Shown: positions 33,162-42,684 of the stretch, piece after piece | How the letters are laid out: each line of letters begins with the position of its first letter | Position numbering within the stretch: position 1 is the first letter of the stretch | Assembly (NCBI GenBank): GCA_910575795.1 | Contig: CAJTGE010000006.1 | Span: forward strand, 124,001-188,000 | Reading direction: 5' to 3' | DNA from: Clostridiaceae bacterium | Lineage (GTDB): Bacteria; Bacillota; Clostridia; Lachnospirales; Lachnospiraceae | Length of the DNA: 64,000 bases | Notes under the pieces: generated by a model | Seen by the model: only the letters and a program-made list of their open reading frames with translations | Databases searched by the model: none | Told to the model about the DNA's origin: nothing | Position numbers and translations under genes: made by a program

Positions 33162-33253
33162 GGAATCCCGTAATAAGAAATCCGCTGGTAAGCGCCGGCG
33201 ATTAGAGACGCTGTTTTGAGCTTCGCGTTGGCTGGCGCGCATGCGGGAACCTC
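33162..33253 (-). repeat. Diverged relative of the hairpin unit core
   Basis: GCGCCGGCGATTAGAGACGC and TTTTGAGCTTCGCGTTGGCT resemble the core of the unit in the orientation of copy 2. Similarity is partial. Confidence 0.35.
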
Positions 33254-33260
33254 AACGGGC

Positions 33261-33779
33261 TTAGCAGGAGAGGGCGATGCTGACCGCCACTCCTGCGGCC
33301 GTCGCGGCCAGGGCTCCCGCGAGGGTCCATCTCGTTTTTGTCACTTTGATGGACATATAGTAAACGCTCATGGTGTAAAAGACGGTTTCCGTGCAGCTTT
33401 CCAGGATCGAAACCATCATGCCTACCGGCGAGTCCGGGCCGCTGGTTTTGAAGATGTCGAGCACGAGTCCGGTGGCGGCGGAGCTTGAAACCAGGCGCAC
33501 CAGTATCACGGGAACCGCCGGGGCGGGGATGTGCAGAAGCTCTGCGGGGCCCTGCAGGACGCCGGATAAAAAGTCGAGAAACCCGGACGTTCTCAGGACT
33601 CCGACGGCGGTCATCAGGCCGATCAGGGTGGGCAGTATTCCCGCCACGGTCCGCATCCCCTGCTTTGCCCCTTCAATGAAATCGTCAAATACCGGACGTT
33701 TCTGAAGCGCGGCAAAGCCGACCATGTAAAATATAAGCAGAGGGACAAGATAATCTGACAGGTAGGTGATCAATTTCAT
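33261..33779 (-). CDS. spmB: Spore maturation protein B
   Basis: This 172-residue membrane protein of the nucleoside recognition (Gate) domain type contributes to spore core dehydration. Family marks are FIEGAKQGMRTVAGILPTLIGLMTAVGVLRTSG, PVILVRLVSSSAATGL, and GMMVSILESCTETVFYTMSVYY. The start follows CGGAG at 7 nt. spmA, usually adjacent, is not seen beside it. The hairpin repeats downstream may have separated former neighbours. Confidence 0.92.
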   Translation of the reverse strand: MKLITYLSDYLVPLLIFYMVGFAALQKRPVFDDFIEGAKQGMRTVAGILPTLIGLMTAVGVLRTSGFLDFLSGVLQGPAELLHIPAPAVPVILVRLVSSSAATGLVLDIFKTSGPDSPVGMMVSILESCTETVFYTMSVYYMSIKVTKTRWTLAGALAATAAGVAVSIALSC

Positions 33780-33903
33780 GGCATGCTCCGGGCCGATCCT
33801 TATCCCTACAGTTTATTCCGGTATTATAGGGGAAATGTATGGCGTTCCTGTGAAAAGTATTTAAAATTTTTATAAAAAGATGGGAATGGGGCCATGGCTG
33901 TGG

Positions 33904-33959
33904 TATAATTCCGGGTAACAAAATAAGGAAGGAGAGTGGCAGGGAGACTGTCTCCCTGC
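33904..33959 (+). promoter_or_regulatory. Extended -10 promoter and leader hairpin of the ArsC/Spx-like gene
   Basis: TGGTATAAT (extended -10) has its TATAAT at 33904-33909. The leader has AAGGAG and then a perfect 9-bp hairpin GCAGGGAGA/TCTCCCTGC (33939-33959) before the ATG at 33975. The hairpin may bring the distant ribosome site close to the start, or a GTG at 33936 may be used instead. Confidence 0.45.
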
Positions 33960-33974
33960 TACAGATATGTATCT

Positions 33975-34343
33975 ATGAAACCATTATTTATCGAATACCC
34001 GCCCTGCACGACCTGTAAGAAGGCGAAAAAATGGCTTGACGATCATTCGGCAGAGTATTCCGATCGCCACATTAAGGAACAGAACCCGACAGCGGAGGAA
34101 CTGAAAGACTGGCACGCGCGAAGCGGGCTTCCCCTGAAACGGTTCTTTAACACCAGCGGCCTCCTGTACAAGAATATGAATTTAAAAGACAAGCTGCCGT
34201 CTATGAGCGAGGAAGAGCAGTACGCTCTCCTGGCGACGGACGGTATGCTGGTGAAACGGCCGATCCTGGTCGGGGAAGATTTTGTGCTGGTCGGATTTAA
34301 GGAGGCGGAATGGGGCGCCAGGATTTTGAAAACGCGGGAATAG
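33975..34343 (+). CDS. ArsC/Spx family thioredoxin-fold protein
   Basis: The 122-residue translation starts MKPLFIEYPPCTTCKKAKKWLDDH, with the CxxC redox site of the ArsC/Spx/YffB family near the N-terminus. NTSGLLYKNMNLKDKLP and DGMLVKRPILVGEDFVLVGFKEAEW are typical of the arsenate reductase-like branch. The family includes true arsenate reductases and stand-alone redox or regulatory proteins. No ars genes are nearby, so arsenate reduction is not established. A GTG at 33936 would add 13 residues that are not family-like. It converges with the DUF5711 gene, and a long hairpin lies between. Confidence 0.85.
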   Translation: MKPLFIEYPPCTTCKKAKKWLDDHSAEYSDRHIKEQNPTAEELKDWHARSGLPLKRFFNTSGLLYKNMNLKDKLPSMSEEEQYALLATDGMLVKRPILVGEDFVLVGFKEAEWGARILKTRE

Positions 34344-34368
34344 CTCTGGCGGCTTATTTTGTCACTGT

Positions 34369-34473
34369 GTATGCAGGCTGTGGTCTGTCGTGAGAAGGCC
34401 GCCAGAGTCAGGTTCTGTTGGATACAGAACCTGGCGCTGGCGGCCCTCTCACGCTGAACCACGGCCCGCATAC
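34369..34473. repeat. 105-bp near-perfect hairpin, core-deleted hairpin unit
   Basis: The stem runs GTATGC..GTGGT..CGTGAGA..GGCCGCCAG..CAGGTTCTG and its complement, with a 7-nt loop (TTGGATA) at the tip. The arms match the outer arms of copy 3 and the flank of the 764-bp element, but the shared core is missing. It sits exactly between two convergent genes. Confidence 0.78.
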
Positions 34474-34483
34474 ATTTCCACCC

Positions 34484-35770
34484 TTACTTCAACCGAATCT
34501 CCCTCATCCGATCCCCTCCCGTAATAATCAGAGAATTCGCCGCTCTCCCCCTTGTTATCATCGAAACCGTAAAGTCAAATTCCCCTGAAAACCGTTCCTT
34601 TCCCGCCGTGCTGTAAATCCGGCATGACCGATCATTATACAGAATAATAAAATCTCTGTTGATCTCAATATTCTGCCACGGATATGTAAACTCCCTGCTG
34701 AAAATAAGCTCCCCCGCCGCGCTGTACAAATCCAGCTTACTGTCGTATTCTCCGTCCGGGTGATCGGATATGACGGCCACATACTCGTCGGAGTAGGCCA
34801 CGCTCTGGATCTCGCCTTCCACCGGGATCTGGAAGGCCAGCTCCGGGCTTGTTACATTTTCCAAAAGGAAAAATCCCAACTGGCCGTCTGCAAAGATGCA
34901 GGCATGTTCCTCGTCCAAAAAACGCACCCTTGGGGTTATACAGTCGTTAAATTCCTCAAAACCACCCACCAGGCGGTCTGAATAGCTTTTGCCGTACTCG
35001 GAGAAATTGTAGAATACGATTCTGTTTTTCAGCATGCCGCCCTGCACGTATACGGAGGAGATCATGACCTGCGTTCCGCTCGGCGACAGAGATACGTCCA
35101 TAATATACCCATTGCTTGACATGATGGTTTTGATTCCCCAGTCCAGGGAGCTTCCGTCTTTTTTGAAGAATGTCACATATGAGGCCGTGCTGTCTTCTAC
35201 CAGCGCCGCCGCTACGCCGTGGGCTGATACGCTGACACGCAGAATGGGGAGCAGCGTCGTTGCCTCTCCCTGACATCCCGTCTTGTCGCAAATAAACATC
35301 GAATTCCCCTGCTGGTCCGCGATTACGGCATAATCCCCGTTTACATAACAGATCGGGGATTTTAGCTGATAGCTTAAGGACCACACGGCATTTCCTGAAC
35401 GATCCAGATAGGTAGCTCCGTCTTTTGTATATTTCAGGATGTTTTCCCCGAACTTTATATACTCGGTAAAGCTGCTTTCACTGGCCGGAATCTCCTTTTC
35501 CCAGGCTACTGTGTACTCGGTGTACTGCCGCCTGCTGTTGTACAGCGCCGCGCAGGCAGCCGCCGCAGCCATACACGCGGCCAGGATAAGGAGCAGCCTC
35601 CTGCGTTTCCGGCGGGCGCGGCCCGCTGCCTGCCTGCGCTCTTCTTCCTCACGCTCCGAATAGCTTACCCATTTCCGGTCAGTCCCGCCGGCCGCTTTGC
35701 CCGGCTCAACGATGCGCCGTTTTAGCTGCCGCTTTTTCTGTTCCCGTTCAATTGAATTCATACTGCTCAT
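34484..35770 (-). CDS. DUF5711 family membrane-anchored protein
   Basis: The N-terminal about 55 residues are highly basic and cytosolic (REEEERRQAAGRARRKRRR). One membrane helix follows (LLLILAACMAAAAACAALY), then about 340 extracytoplasmic residues with propeller-like repeats (DYAVIADQQGNSMFICDKTG, VAVISDHPDGEYDSKLDLYS). I recall this pattern as DUF5711, of unknown function, common in Lachnospiraceae. The ATG at 35770 follows GGGAGA and gives 428 residues. It follows the LysM protein gene after a 190-bp gap holding a palindromic element. Confidence 0.78.
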   Translation of the reverse strand: MSSMNSIEREQKKRQLKRRIVEPGKAAGGTDRKWVSYSEREEEERRQAAGRARRKRRRLLLILAACMAAAAACAALYNSRRQYTEYTVAWEKEIPASESSFTEYIKFGENILKYTKDGATYLDRSGNAVWSLSYQLKSPICYVNGDYAVIADQQGNSMFICDKTGCQGEATTLLPILRVSVSAHGVAAALVEDSTASYVTFFKKDGSSLDWGIKTIMSSNGYIMDVSLSPSGTQVMISSVYVQGGMLKNRIVFYNFSEYGKSYSDRLVGGFEEFNDCITPRVRFLDEEHACIFADGQLGFFLLENVTSPELAFQIPVEGEIQSVAYSDEYVAVISDHPDGEYDSKLDLYSAAGELIFSREFTYPWQNIEINRDFIILYNDRSCRIYSTAGKERFSGEFDFTVSMITRGRAANSLIITGGDRMREIRLK

Positions 35771-35788
35771 ATGTCGTTTATCTCCCAG

Positions 35789-35880
35789 TAAGGAACGGTT
35801 CATAAATACCTTTGCAGTTGGCGCAGTATCTGCGGGATCAGACAGGCCAAATGTAACGGTTATTTATGAACAGTTCCTAA
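35789..35880. repeat. 92-bp palindromic element
   Basis: The inverted ends are TAAGGAACGGTTCATAAATA and (inward from the right) TTAGGAACTGTTCATAAATA. They enclose about 50 bp without coding potential. No target duplication is evident. The ends differ from those of the 8-bp-duplication family. Confidence 0.65.
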
Positions 35881-35959
35881 GCACGAATCTTTTGGATTGG
35901 ATAATCTGCTGCTGTCATTATACACGATTTCCGGGCGTTATGCATTATTTTTTATATAA

Positions 35960-37408
35960 TTACTGTAAATCCGGCAGCGTCAGCTTCTGCCCTGCTTTTA
36001 TTTTATTTACATCATCCAGACCGTTTAACGCGCAGATGTCCTCCAGATAATCAAGGCTTTTATACAGCTTAAAGCAGATTCCGTACAGGGTTTCCCCTTC
36101 TCCGACTATGTAGCTTTTCCCGGGCTTCATATTGGCTGCGGCGGCCTGCGCCGCCTCTTTGCCGCTGCCGCCTGTGTTTTCTGCCTCCCCGGACGGAGGC
36201 GTCTGTAGGGCTTCCTCTTCCCCGGCCTGTGCGGCCGCCTCTCCCTCGCTTCCTTCAGCCGTTATCTGCGCGCCTGCTGCCGCTGTCTGAGGCGGGCTCT
36301 GCGTTTCTGTCTCCCCTGACAGGGCAGGAGCGCCGCTTAACGTCTCATCCGCGCCTCCCGTTTCCTGGCTTCCTTCCTGGCCGGCCGCCGCGCCTTCCTC
36401 CTGGCTTTTATCCGCGGAGCCGTCTCCCGCCTGATCCGGGGCAGGATAGCCCGCGCTTTCCGCCTCCTGAGAAGCGGGAATCTCGGTCTTTCCCACCGGG
36501 CGGCCCTGTTCCAGGATACCGCCTCCGTTTTCCTGCGGACTGGTCGGATAGACGTTTCCCTTTACCTCCTCGATCACCAGCTTGTCCCCGCTCTGCGCGG
36601 CCTGGCTCTCCGCGGTTCCCCGGACGCCTTCCGGGAGCACGGACACCAGCACGCTCTCCATCTCCTTCATCTTCTGGTAGTTATTAAACATCACGACGCC
36701 GCCGGCCAGAACAGCCACGGACAGAACGCTGCACAGGGTTCCCAGTGTGCGGATTGTCCCGTTCCTGGATACGGCCTCCTGCTTCCTGCCCTCCATCCGG
36801 CTGCGGAAATCGCGGATCACCCGGTCGCCGCTTCCTGTCTCCACGCGGTGGACGTCCTTGCGCAGGATCATGTAATCCTGCATCATCTGGTTCCGCTCGT
36901 AGTAAACGCTGTATCCCTTGAGCCGGTAAAAGCCGTCCTCGGATGCCACATAGAGCGCTTCTTCCCCGTCTATGCCGCTGTTTAAGTACATGAGCTGGTT
37001 TTTTCCGCCAAAATACTGGCCGTGTTGTTTCCAATAATTAAGAGGACTCAAAATACAGCCCGGCGCTCCGCATATGAACCACCCCTGTACGGTCCTCTTT
37101 GGAAAAGTCTCTTCTATACCCTGGTATGCTTTTCTCCAGGCAGCTTCTGAAAATACCACCTTTTCGCCTGCTGCCGTCACATTCTCCATCTCCAGCGCCC
37201 CGTCGATAAACAGATAGGGCGTCCCCTCATATGACTCCGCTGAACCCAGCAAAAGTCCCACGCGCAGGTCTTGTCCGCCTGCCGGGTAAAGGCGTTTTAA
37301 ATACGTGTTTACATAGTCCTCCACGTAAAGCTTTACCACATCATCCCGCTCGCCAATCTGCCTGATATTTTTTGGCAGCCTGGGATATGGATTATATAAT
37401 TCTCCCAT
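35960..37408 (-). CDS. LysM domain protein with membrane anchor
   Basis: The 482 residues divide into four parts. The N-terminal about 200 are a cytosolic domain (ELYNPYPRLPKNIRQIGE, VYYERNQMMQDYMILRKDVHRVETG) that I do not recognise by name. A membrane helix near 225-245 follows (LCSVLSVAVLAGGVVMF), then a long Glu/Gly/Ala/Pro-rich linker. The last part is a C-terminal LysM domain (SYIVGEGETLYGICFKLYKSLDYLEDICALNGLDDVNKIKAGQKLTLP) that binds peptidoglycan. The layout links a cytosolic sensor-like domain to the cell wall. It precedes the DUF5711 gene on the same strand. Confidence 0.82.
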   Translation of the reverse strand: MGELYNPYPRLPKNIRQIGERDDVVKLYVEDYVNTYLKRLYPAGGQDLRVGLLLGSAESYEGTPYLFIDGALEMENVTAAGEKVVFSEAAWRKAYQGIEETFPKRTVQGWFICGAPGCILSPLNYWKQHGQYFGGKNQLMYLNSGIDGEEALYVASEDGFYRLKGYSVYYERNQMMQDYMILRKDVHRVETGSGDRVIRDFRSRMEGRKQEAVSRNGTIRTLGTLCSVLSVAVLAGGVVMFNNYQKMKEMESVLVSVLPEGVRGTAESQAAQSGDKLVIEEVKGNVYPTSPQENGGGILEQGRPVGKTEIPASQEAESAGYPAPDQAGDGSADKSQEEGAAAGQEGSQETGGADETLSGAPALSGETETQSPPQTAAAGAQITAEGSEGEAAAQAGEEEALQTPPSGEAENTGGSGKEAAQAAAANMKPGKSYIVGEGETLYGICFKLYKSLDYLEDICALNGLDDVNKIKAGQKLTLPDLQ

Positions 37409-37509
37409 AGACTCACCCCGCTATCATTTTTCTATCATCATAACGGTCTGTTGCCAAACCGTTCCATGAAATCTCAAAAAATCATAGCACAGATTGTACG
37501 AGAATCTTG

Positions 37510-38109
37510 TCAAACAAAGGCCCTGCTGACACAGAATTTTTCGACAAGCCCAATCCCGCCGCTGATGCAGTCGGCCATCTGCATGACAATCGACAGCCGC
37601 ACGCTCTGGAGCATCAGCGGATCATAGCTCCCGCAGCTCCCCACAATGCCGGTGATAAAGATATCTCCCACGGCCCGCAGCTCTTTGCTGACTCCCAGTC
37701 CGGGCTTTAAAGCCCCCTTTCCCAGCGTCACAAAGCCGATATGCTCCCTGCTTCCCACGGATGCGTCCACTGCGATGATCAGATCATCCTTGTAGCATGT
37801 ATTCAGAACTGACAAATAGCGCTCCAGGTTCATTGCATGCACCGGCCGTTCCAGGGTTCCGAATACAGTGGTCTTTGGCAGCCTCATCTGCCTCAGCTTA
37901 TATCCGATGAGAGGGCCCAGGCTGTCTCCTGTGGAACGATCCGTCCCAATGCACAAAAACACGACGCCTCTCTTGTTTTTCCTCTCCCGCTCCTCGCGGA
38001 TCATGCGTTCCAGCCGGCCGGCAAATTCTTCCGGGATAAAATTCCGGAACGAGTTGTAGTAGTAAATCTCCTGCTCATCCCGCAGCGCCTTCCATTCCCA
38101 TAATTTCAT
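37510..38109 (-). CDS. yyaC: YyaC family spore protein (GPR-related, DUF1256)
   Basis: This 199-residue protein has the germination-protease-like fold: CIGTDRSTGDSLGPLIGYKL, VFGTLERPVHAMNL, IIAVDASVG, and GDIFITGIVGSCGSYDPLMLQSVRL. YyaC is expressed in sporulating Bacillus cells; its protease role is proposed rather than proven. The length is usual. It lies alone about 85 bp from the next gene and supports the spore-former assignment. Confidence 0.92.
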   Translation of the reverse strand: MKLWEWKALRDEQEIYYYNSFRNFIPEEFAGRLERMIREERERKNKRGVVFLCIGTDRSTGDSLGPLIGYKLRQMRLPKTTVFGTLERPVHAMNLERYLSVLNTCYKDDLIIAVDASVGSREHIGFVTLGKGALKPGLGVSKELRAVGDIFITGIVGSCGSYDPLMLQSVRLSIVMQMADCISGGIGLVEKFCVSRAFV

Positions 38110-38194
38110 AAATCTACCGCCTGTTTTTTGTTAATTCTATTATAAACAGGCTTTTAGAAAAATATGCAGACAGGCGCTTTTTTTGTGGGGCCTC

Positions 38195-39289
38195 TTACTT
38201 CGCGCGCCGGCTCCGGTATACCCCGATCGCCTCGCTGATATTGCCCGCCTCCCCGTTTTCAAGGATTCTGCGCAGCTCCTTCAGCCGATCCGCGGACAGA
38301 AACTCCCGGCCGACATAGCTCTCATACGTGTCAGTTATATAGATCTTCTTTTCCTTGAGCATCGTCTCAGTAATGCGCAGGCGCTTTTGCGCCTCTGCAT
38401 GCGCCTCCTCCAGCGACTTAAGCTTCCCGCGGCAGTTGCCCATGATCTCATCCGTGATGATGGTCTTTGTCACATTTTCAAAGACATTCAGGGCATCCTT
38501 TTTCTTCTGGATTGTCTCGGACAGATCCTGATCGAGCTGGGCAATGTCATCGTCAAACTTTTCCAGATTATAGGCCGCCTCGTCCCGGTCCTTTCGGATC
38601 GAGGAGGTGATGACCCGGATCTTGCGGTTATTGGAGTTTATCAGGCTCCGGATGGCCCGCCCCTCCTGGAGCATCTTCAGATGGCGGTCCTTTGTCAGAT
38701 TGCCGACCAGTATATATACCCCGCCGAATACCAGAATGCACGCCAGATAAATCAGGACAAGGTAAAGCGTCTTTTTCACCGGGAGCAGCAGATAGATTCC
38801 GTAAGGAATCAGAAAAAAGCAGGCGGCAAAGGTGAGAATCAGGGTCAGTACCTCCCGGAAGCCTCTGGGGAAATACAGCGCATAATAGAAACCGCTCCTG
38901 CAGAAAAACGGGGCCCGATCCGCCTGGATAGCGGCCCGCAGCTTGACCTGCAGCTCGCGGTTGTACTCATGGAGCTCCTTTGTCTCCTCACGGATGCGTT
39001 CCTTTATGCCCTGGCTTTTGGCCTTTTCCCGGCGGACTCTGGTCTTTTTCAGCCGCTCCTGAAGCTTGCCTATCTCCGCGTCATAGCTGCCGCTTATCTC
39101 ATCGCGCCGTTTCCTGACTGTGGAATTGACCGAATCCTCCGCCGCCTTTTTCTCAGCCTCAAGGGCCCTCTCAAGGCGCTCCTCCTCCTGTTTAAGCTGT
39201 ATACTCTTTTTTGTCAAATCAGAAAGCTCCAGAACCGCTTCCTCAGCGTCCTTTAAAAATGACTGGAAGTCCGTTATCGTCTGTGCCAT
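38195..39289 (-). CDS. Coiled-coil membrane protein of unknown function
   Basis: The 364 residues form an N-terminal coiled coil (about 10-120), a pair of membrane helices near 150-210 (VLTLILTFAACFFLIPYGIYLLL and LYLVLIYLACILVFGGVYILV), and a second coiled coil (about 225-330) ending in a basic tail. It has no signal peptide, so both coils are probably cytosolic. I do not recognise a named family. It stands alone between yyaC and a region with a repeat fragment. Confidence 0.75.
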   Translation of the reverse strand: MAQTITDFQSFLKDAEEAVLELSDLTKKSIQLKQEEERLERALEAEKKAAEDSVNSTVRKRRDEISGSYDAEIGKLQERLKKTRVRREKAKSQGIKERIREETKELHEYNRELQVKLRAAIQADRAPFFCRSGFYYALYFPRGFREVLTLILTFAACFFLIPYGIYLLLPVKKTLYLVLIYLACILVFGGVYILVGNLTKDRHLKMLQEGRAIRSLINSNNRKIRVITSSIRKDRDEAAYNLEKFDDDIAQLDQDLSETIQKKKDALNVFENVTKTIITDEIMGNCRGKLKSLEEAHAEAQKRLRITETMLKEKKIYITDTYESYVGREFLSADRLKELRRILENGEAGNISEAIGVYRSRRAK

Positions 39290-39430
39290 AGCCGCCTCCC
39301 GGATCGTTTGTGTTTAGCCGCCTTGAAGTTCAGGCTCATTATGAGCGTGAATTTCAAGGCGGCGCGTCTCTTTTATGCTTAACTTTACCATACTTTACAG
39401 GGGTTGTCACGTTCTTTCTGCGGAGGTTAT

Positions 39431-39512
39431 CTGAACTGTTGTAACAGTTCAGCCTTCGACTCTGCGAGGTGTTTTTTGTGAGCGAAGGTCACAGAAAATC
39501 CGAGGGCAGTTA

Positions 39513-39515
<3 letters not shown>
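39431..39515. repeat. Truncated MITE fragment next to a small gene
   Basis: It begins with the palindrome CTGAACTGTTGTAACAGTTCAG and continues with the sequence GCGAGGTGTTTTTTGTGAGCG..GGTCACAGAAAA, the inverse of part of the 9784 element. It ends in GTTAC at 39509-39513. No target duplication was found. The rest of 39290-39430 shows nothing. Confidence 0.65.
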
Positions 39516-40894
<1,379 letters not shown>

Positions 40895-41041
40895 TTACTC
40901 AACATTTCCGAAAACGGCCAAAGCGCCTGTAACCTGCGCTTATCATAATACTCCTGGGGCGCTTGTGATTTATACGTTGTTTTCCGGCAGATCCGGAAAG
41001 CACGGAACGCCATTTAAACAGTATAAAACAAGTTTTTATAA

Positions 41042-41070
41042 GTTATACTGCATTTTTCCGGCATTGTCAA
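41042..41070 (-). promoter_or_regulatory. Promoter of the LacI gene
   Basis: On the minus strand, a perfect TTGACA, 17 bp and TATAAC stand about 200 bp before the start codon. Confidence 0.65.
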
Positions 41071-41115
41071 CAGTTTTTCACTTCTTTGCCCTTTTGTTTT
41101 AGTAATATTTTTAGT

Positions 41116-41140
41116 GTTTTACTAAAATATTTAGTAAAAC
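41116..41140. promoter_or_regulatory. LacI operator O1
   Basis: GTTTTACTAAA-ATA-TTTAGTAAAAC is a perfect 25-bp palindrome between the two divergent promoters, just upstream of the transporter -35. Confidence 0.7.
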
Positions 41141-41145
41141 AATCG

Positions 41146-41174
41146 TTGACTTTTACTAAAATTTGCAGTAAAAT
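41146..41174 (+). promoter_or_regulatory. Promoter of the GPH transporter-GH42 operon with embedded operator O2
   Basis: TTGACT, 17 bp and TAAAAT are present. The spacer is itself an imperfect copy of the operator (TTTTACT..AGTAAAA, 41151-41173), so repressor binding would cover the promoter. The leader to the ATG at 41316 is about 135 nt without another obvious signal. Confidence 0.75.
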
Positions 41175-41315
41175 ACAATCAATCTAAAGAACTTCTGCCG
41201 AAAGGGCCCGCGGCAGGAACTGTCTTTCAGGGGAACCGTGCGCTGCCTCTCATGCGTAAGCCTGAATCGCAGCAGAATCTAATTCATTTTATTTTTATTT
41301 AAAGGAGGAAAACAA

Positions 41316-42683
41316 ATGCAGCAACTGGAAAAGAACGATAAGCTCTCCTGGCTGTCGAAAATCAGCTTCGGCATGGGAGCCTTCGGTAAGGATTTGGTTT
41401 ACGCCCTGGTAGGGAATCTGTTCATGTTTTATCTGACGGACGTCCGCTTCGTCGCCCCCGCTTTTGTAGGCACACTGTTTATGATAGCCCGTATCTGGGA
41501 CGCCTTCAATGATCCGTTCATGGGTATGGTGGTGGATAATACCCGGAGCAAATGGGGGAAATTCCGTCCCTGGATCATGATTGGCACGGTGCTCAACGCT
41601 GTGGTACTTGCGCTGATGTTCTGGAATGTAGATCTGGAGGGCAGGCCATTCCTGGCGTTTGCCGCCGTGCTCTACATCCTGTGGGGCATGACTTATACGA
41701 TCGATGATATCCCCTACTGGTCCATGGTTCCGGCCCTCACAGACGACGAGAATGAGCGCAGCCAGATATCAGCCATTCCCCGCCTGTTTGCCTCTTTTGC
41801 ATGGCTCATCGTGGGTTCCTTTGGCCTGAAGATCATTGATAAAGCGGGCGGGGGCGACAGCCGTGTTGGATTCGCTTATTTCGCTATGATGGTCAGCATA
41901 ATTTTTATTGTATGCTCTGCCATTACTGTGATAAACTGTAAGGAAAAGGTGGTCACGAAAAGTGCGGAAAAGACCACGGCCAAAGGCATGCTTCACGTAC
42001 TGACTGCCAATGACCAGGTAAAGGTGATTCTGGGAATCGCATTGTTTTTTAACTTTGCTTACCAGCTATCTAATTCCTTTTCGCTGTATTACTTTACATA
42101 CGCTATCGGCATCCAGGATCTTTATCCTATCTATACCGGCGTAGCCGGCATTGCCCAGATGGCCGCCCAGTTTACATTTCCCATGATCACAAAGATCATC
42201 GGCCGGGGCAGGGCTTTCTTCCTCGCCTGCTTCCTTCCGGTCGCCGGATTTGTACTGTTATTCGCCACAGGAGTCATTGCGCCTTCGAGCGCCGCAGCCG
42301 TGGGCGCGTGCTCTGCCATCGTCAACTACGGCATTGGTTTCATGCTGGTATTTATTACGGTAATGCTGGCTGACGTGGTAGATTATGGCGAGTATTCCCT
42401 GGGAACCAGAAATGAATCTATCCTGTTTTCCATGCAGACCTTCATCGTAAAATTCGCGGGCGCTTTCTCCGGCTTTGTCAGCGGCGTGGGCCTGACGATC
42501 ATCGGCTGGAAAGCAGGCGTTACTCCCGGCGCAGGTACGATTATGGGAATGAAAGTCATCATGCTCGTGATTCCCGCCGCCCTGTCTGCTCTGTGTTTTG
42601 TATTCTATAAGAACGGATACAAACTGACCGGAGAATTTTACGATAAAATGATTGCCGAGCTGCGCACAAGAAAGGAGAGCTGA
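41316..42683 (+). CDS. GPH family sugar:cation symporter
   Basis: This 12-helix carrier belongs to the glycoside-pentoside-hexuronide family (MelB-like). Marks are KISFGMGAFGKDLVYALVGNLFMFYLTD, RIWDAFNDPFMGMVVDNTRSKWGKFRPWI, and MLADVVDYGEYSLGTRNESILFSMQTF. The length of 455 is normal. AAAGGAGGAAAACAA precedes the ATG. It imports a glycoside together with Na+ or H+. The adjacent GH42 enzyme points to a beta-galactoside or galacto-oligosaccharide. Confidence 0.93.
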   Translation: MQQLEKNDKLSWLSKISFGMGAFGKDLVYALVGNLFMFYLTDVRFVAPAFVGTLFMIARIWDAFNDPFMGMVVDNTRSKWGKFRPWIMIGTVLNAVVLALMFWNVDLEGRPFLAFAAVLYILWGMTYTIDDIPYWSMVPALTDDENERSQISAIPRLFASFAWLIVGSFGLKIIDKAGGGDSRVGFAYFAMMVSIIFIVCSAITVINCKEKVVTKSAEKTTAKGMLHVLTANDQVKVILGIALFFNFAYQLSNSFSLYYFTYAIGIQDLYPIYTGVAGIAQMAAQFTFPMITKIIGRGRAFFLACFLPVAGFVLLFATGVIAPSSAAAVGACSAIVNYGIGFMLVFITVMLADVVDYGEYSLGTRNESILFSMQTFIVKFAGAFSGFVSGVGLTIIGWKAGVTPGAGTIMGMKVIMLVIPAALSALCFVFYKNGYKLTGEFYDKMIAELRTRKES

Positions 42684-42684
42684 A

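Noticed and set aside
33975..34343. Assignment as a true arsenate reductase
   Set aside because: The fold and CxxC fit the ArsC/Spx family, but no arsenic resistance genes are nearby, so a specific function is not claimed.
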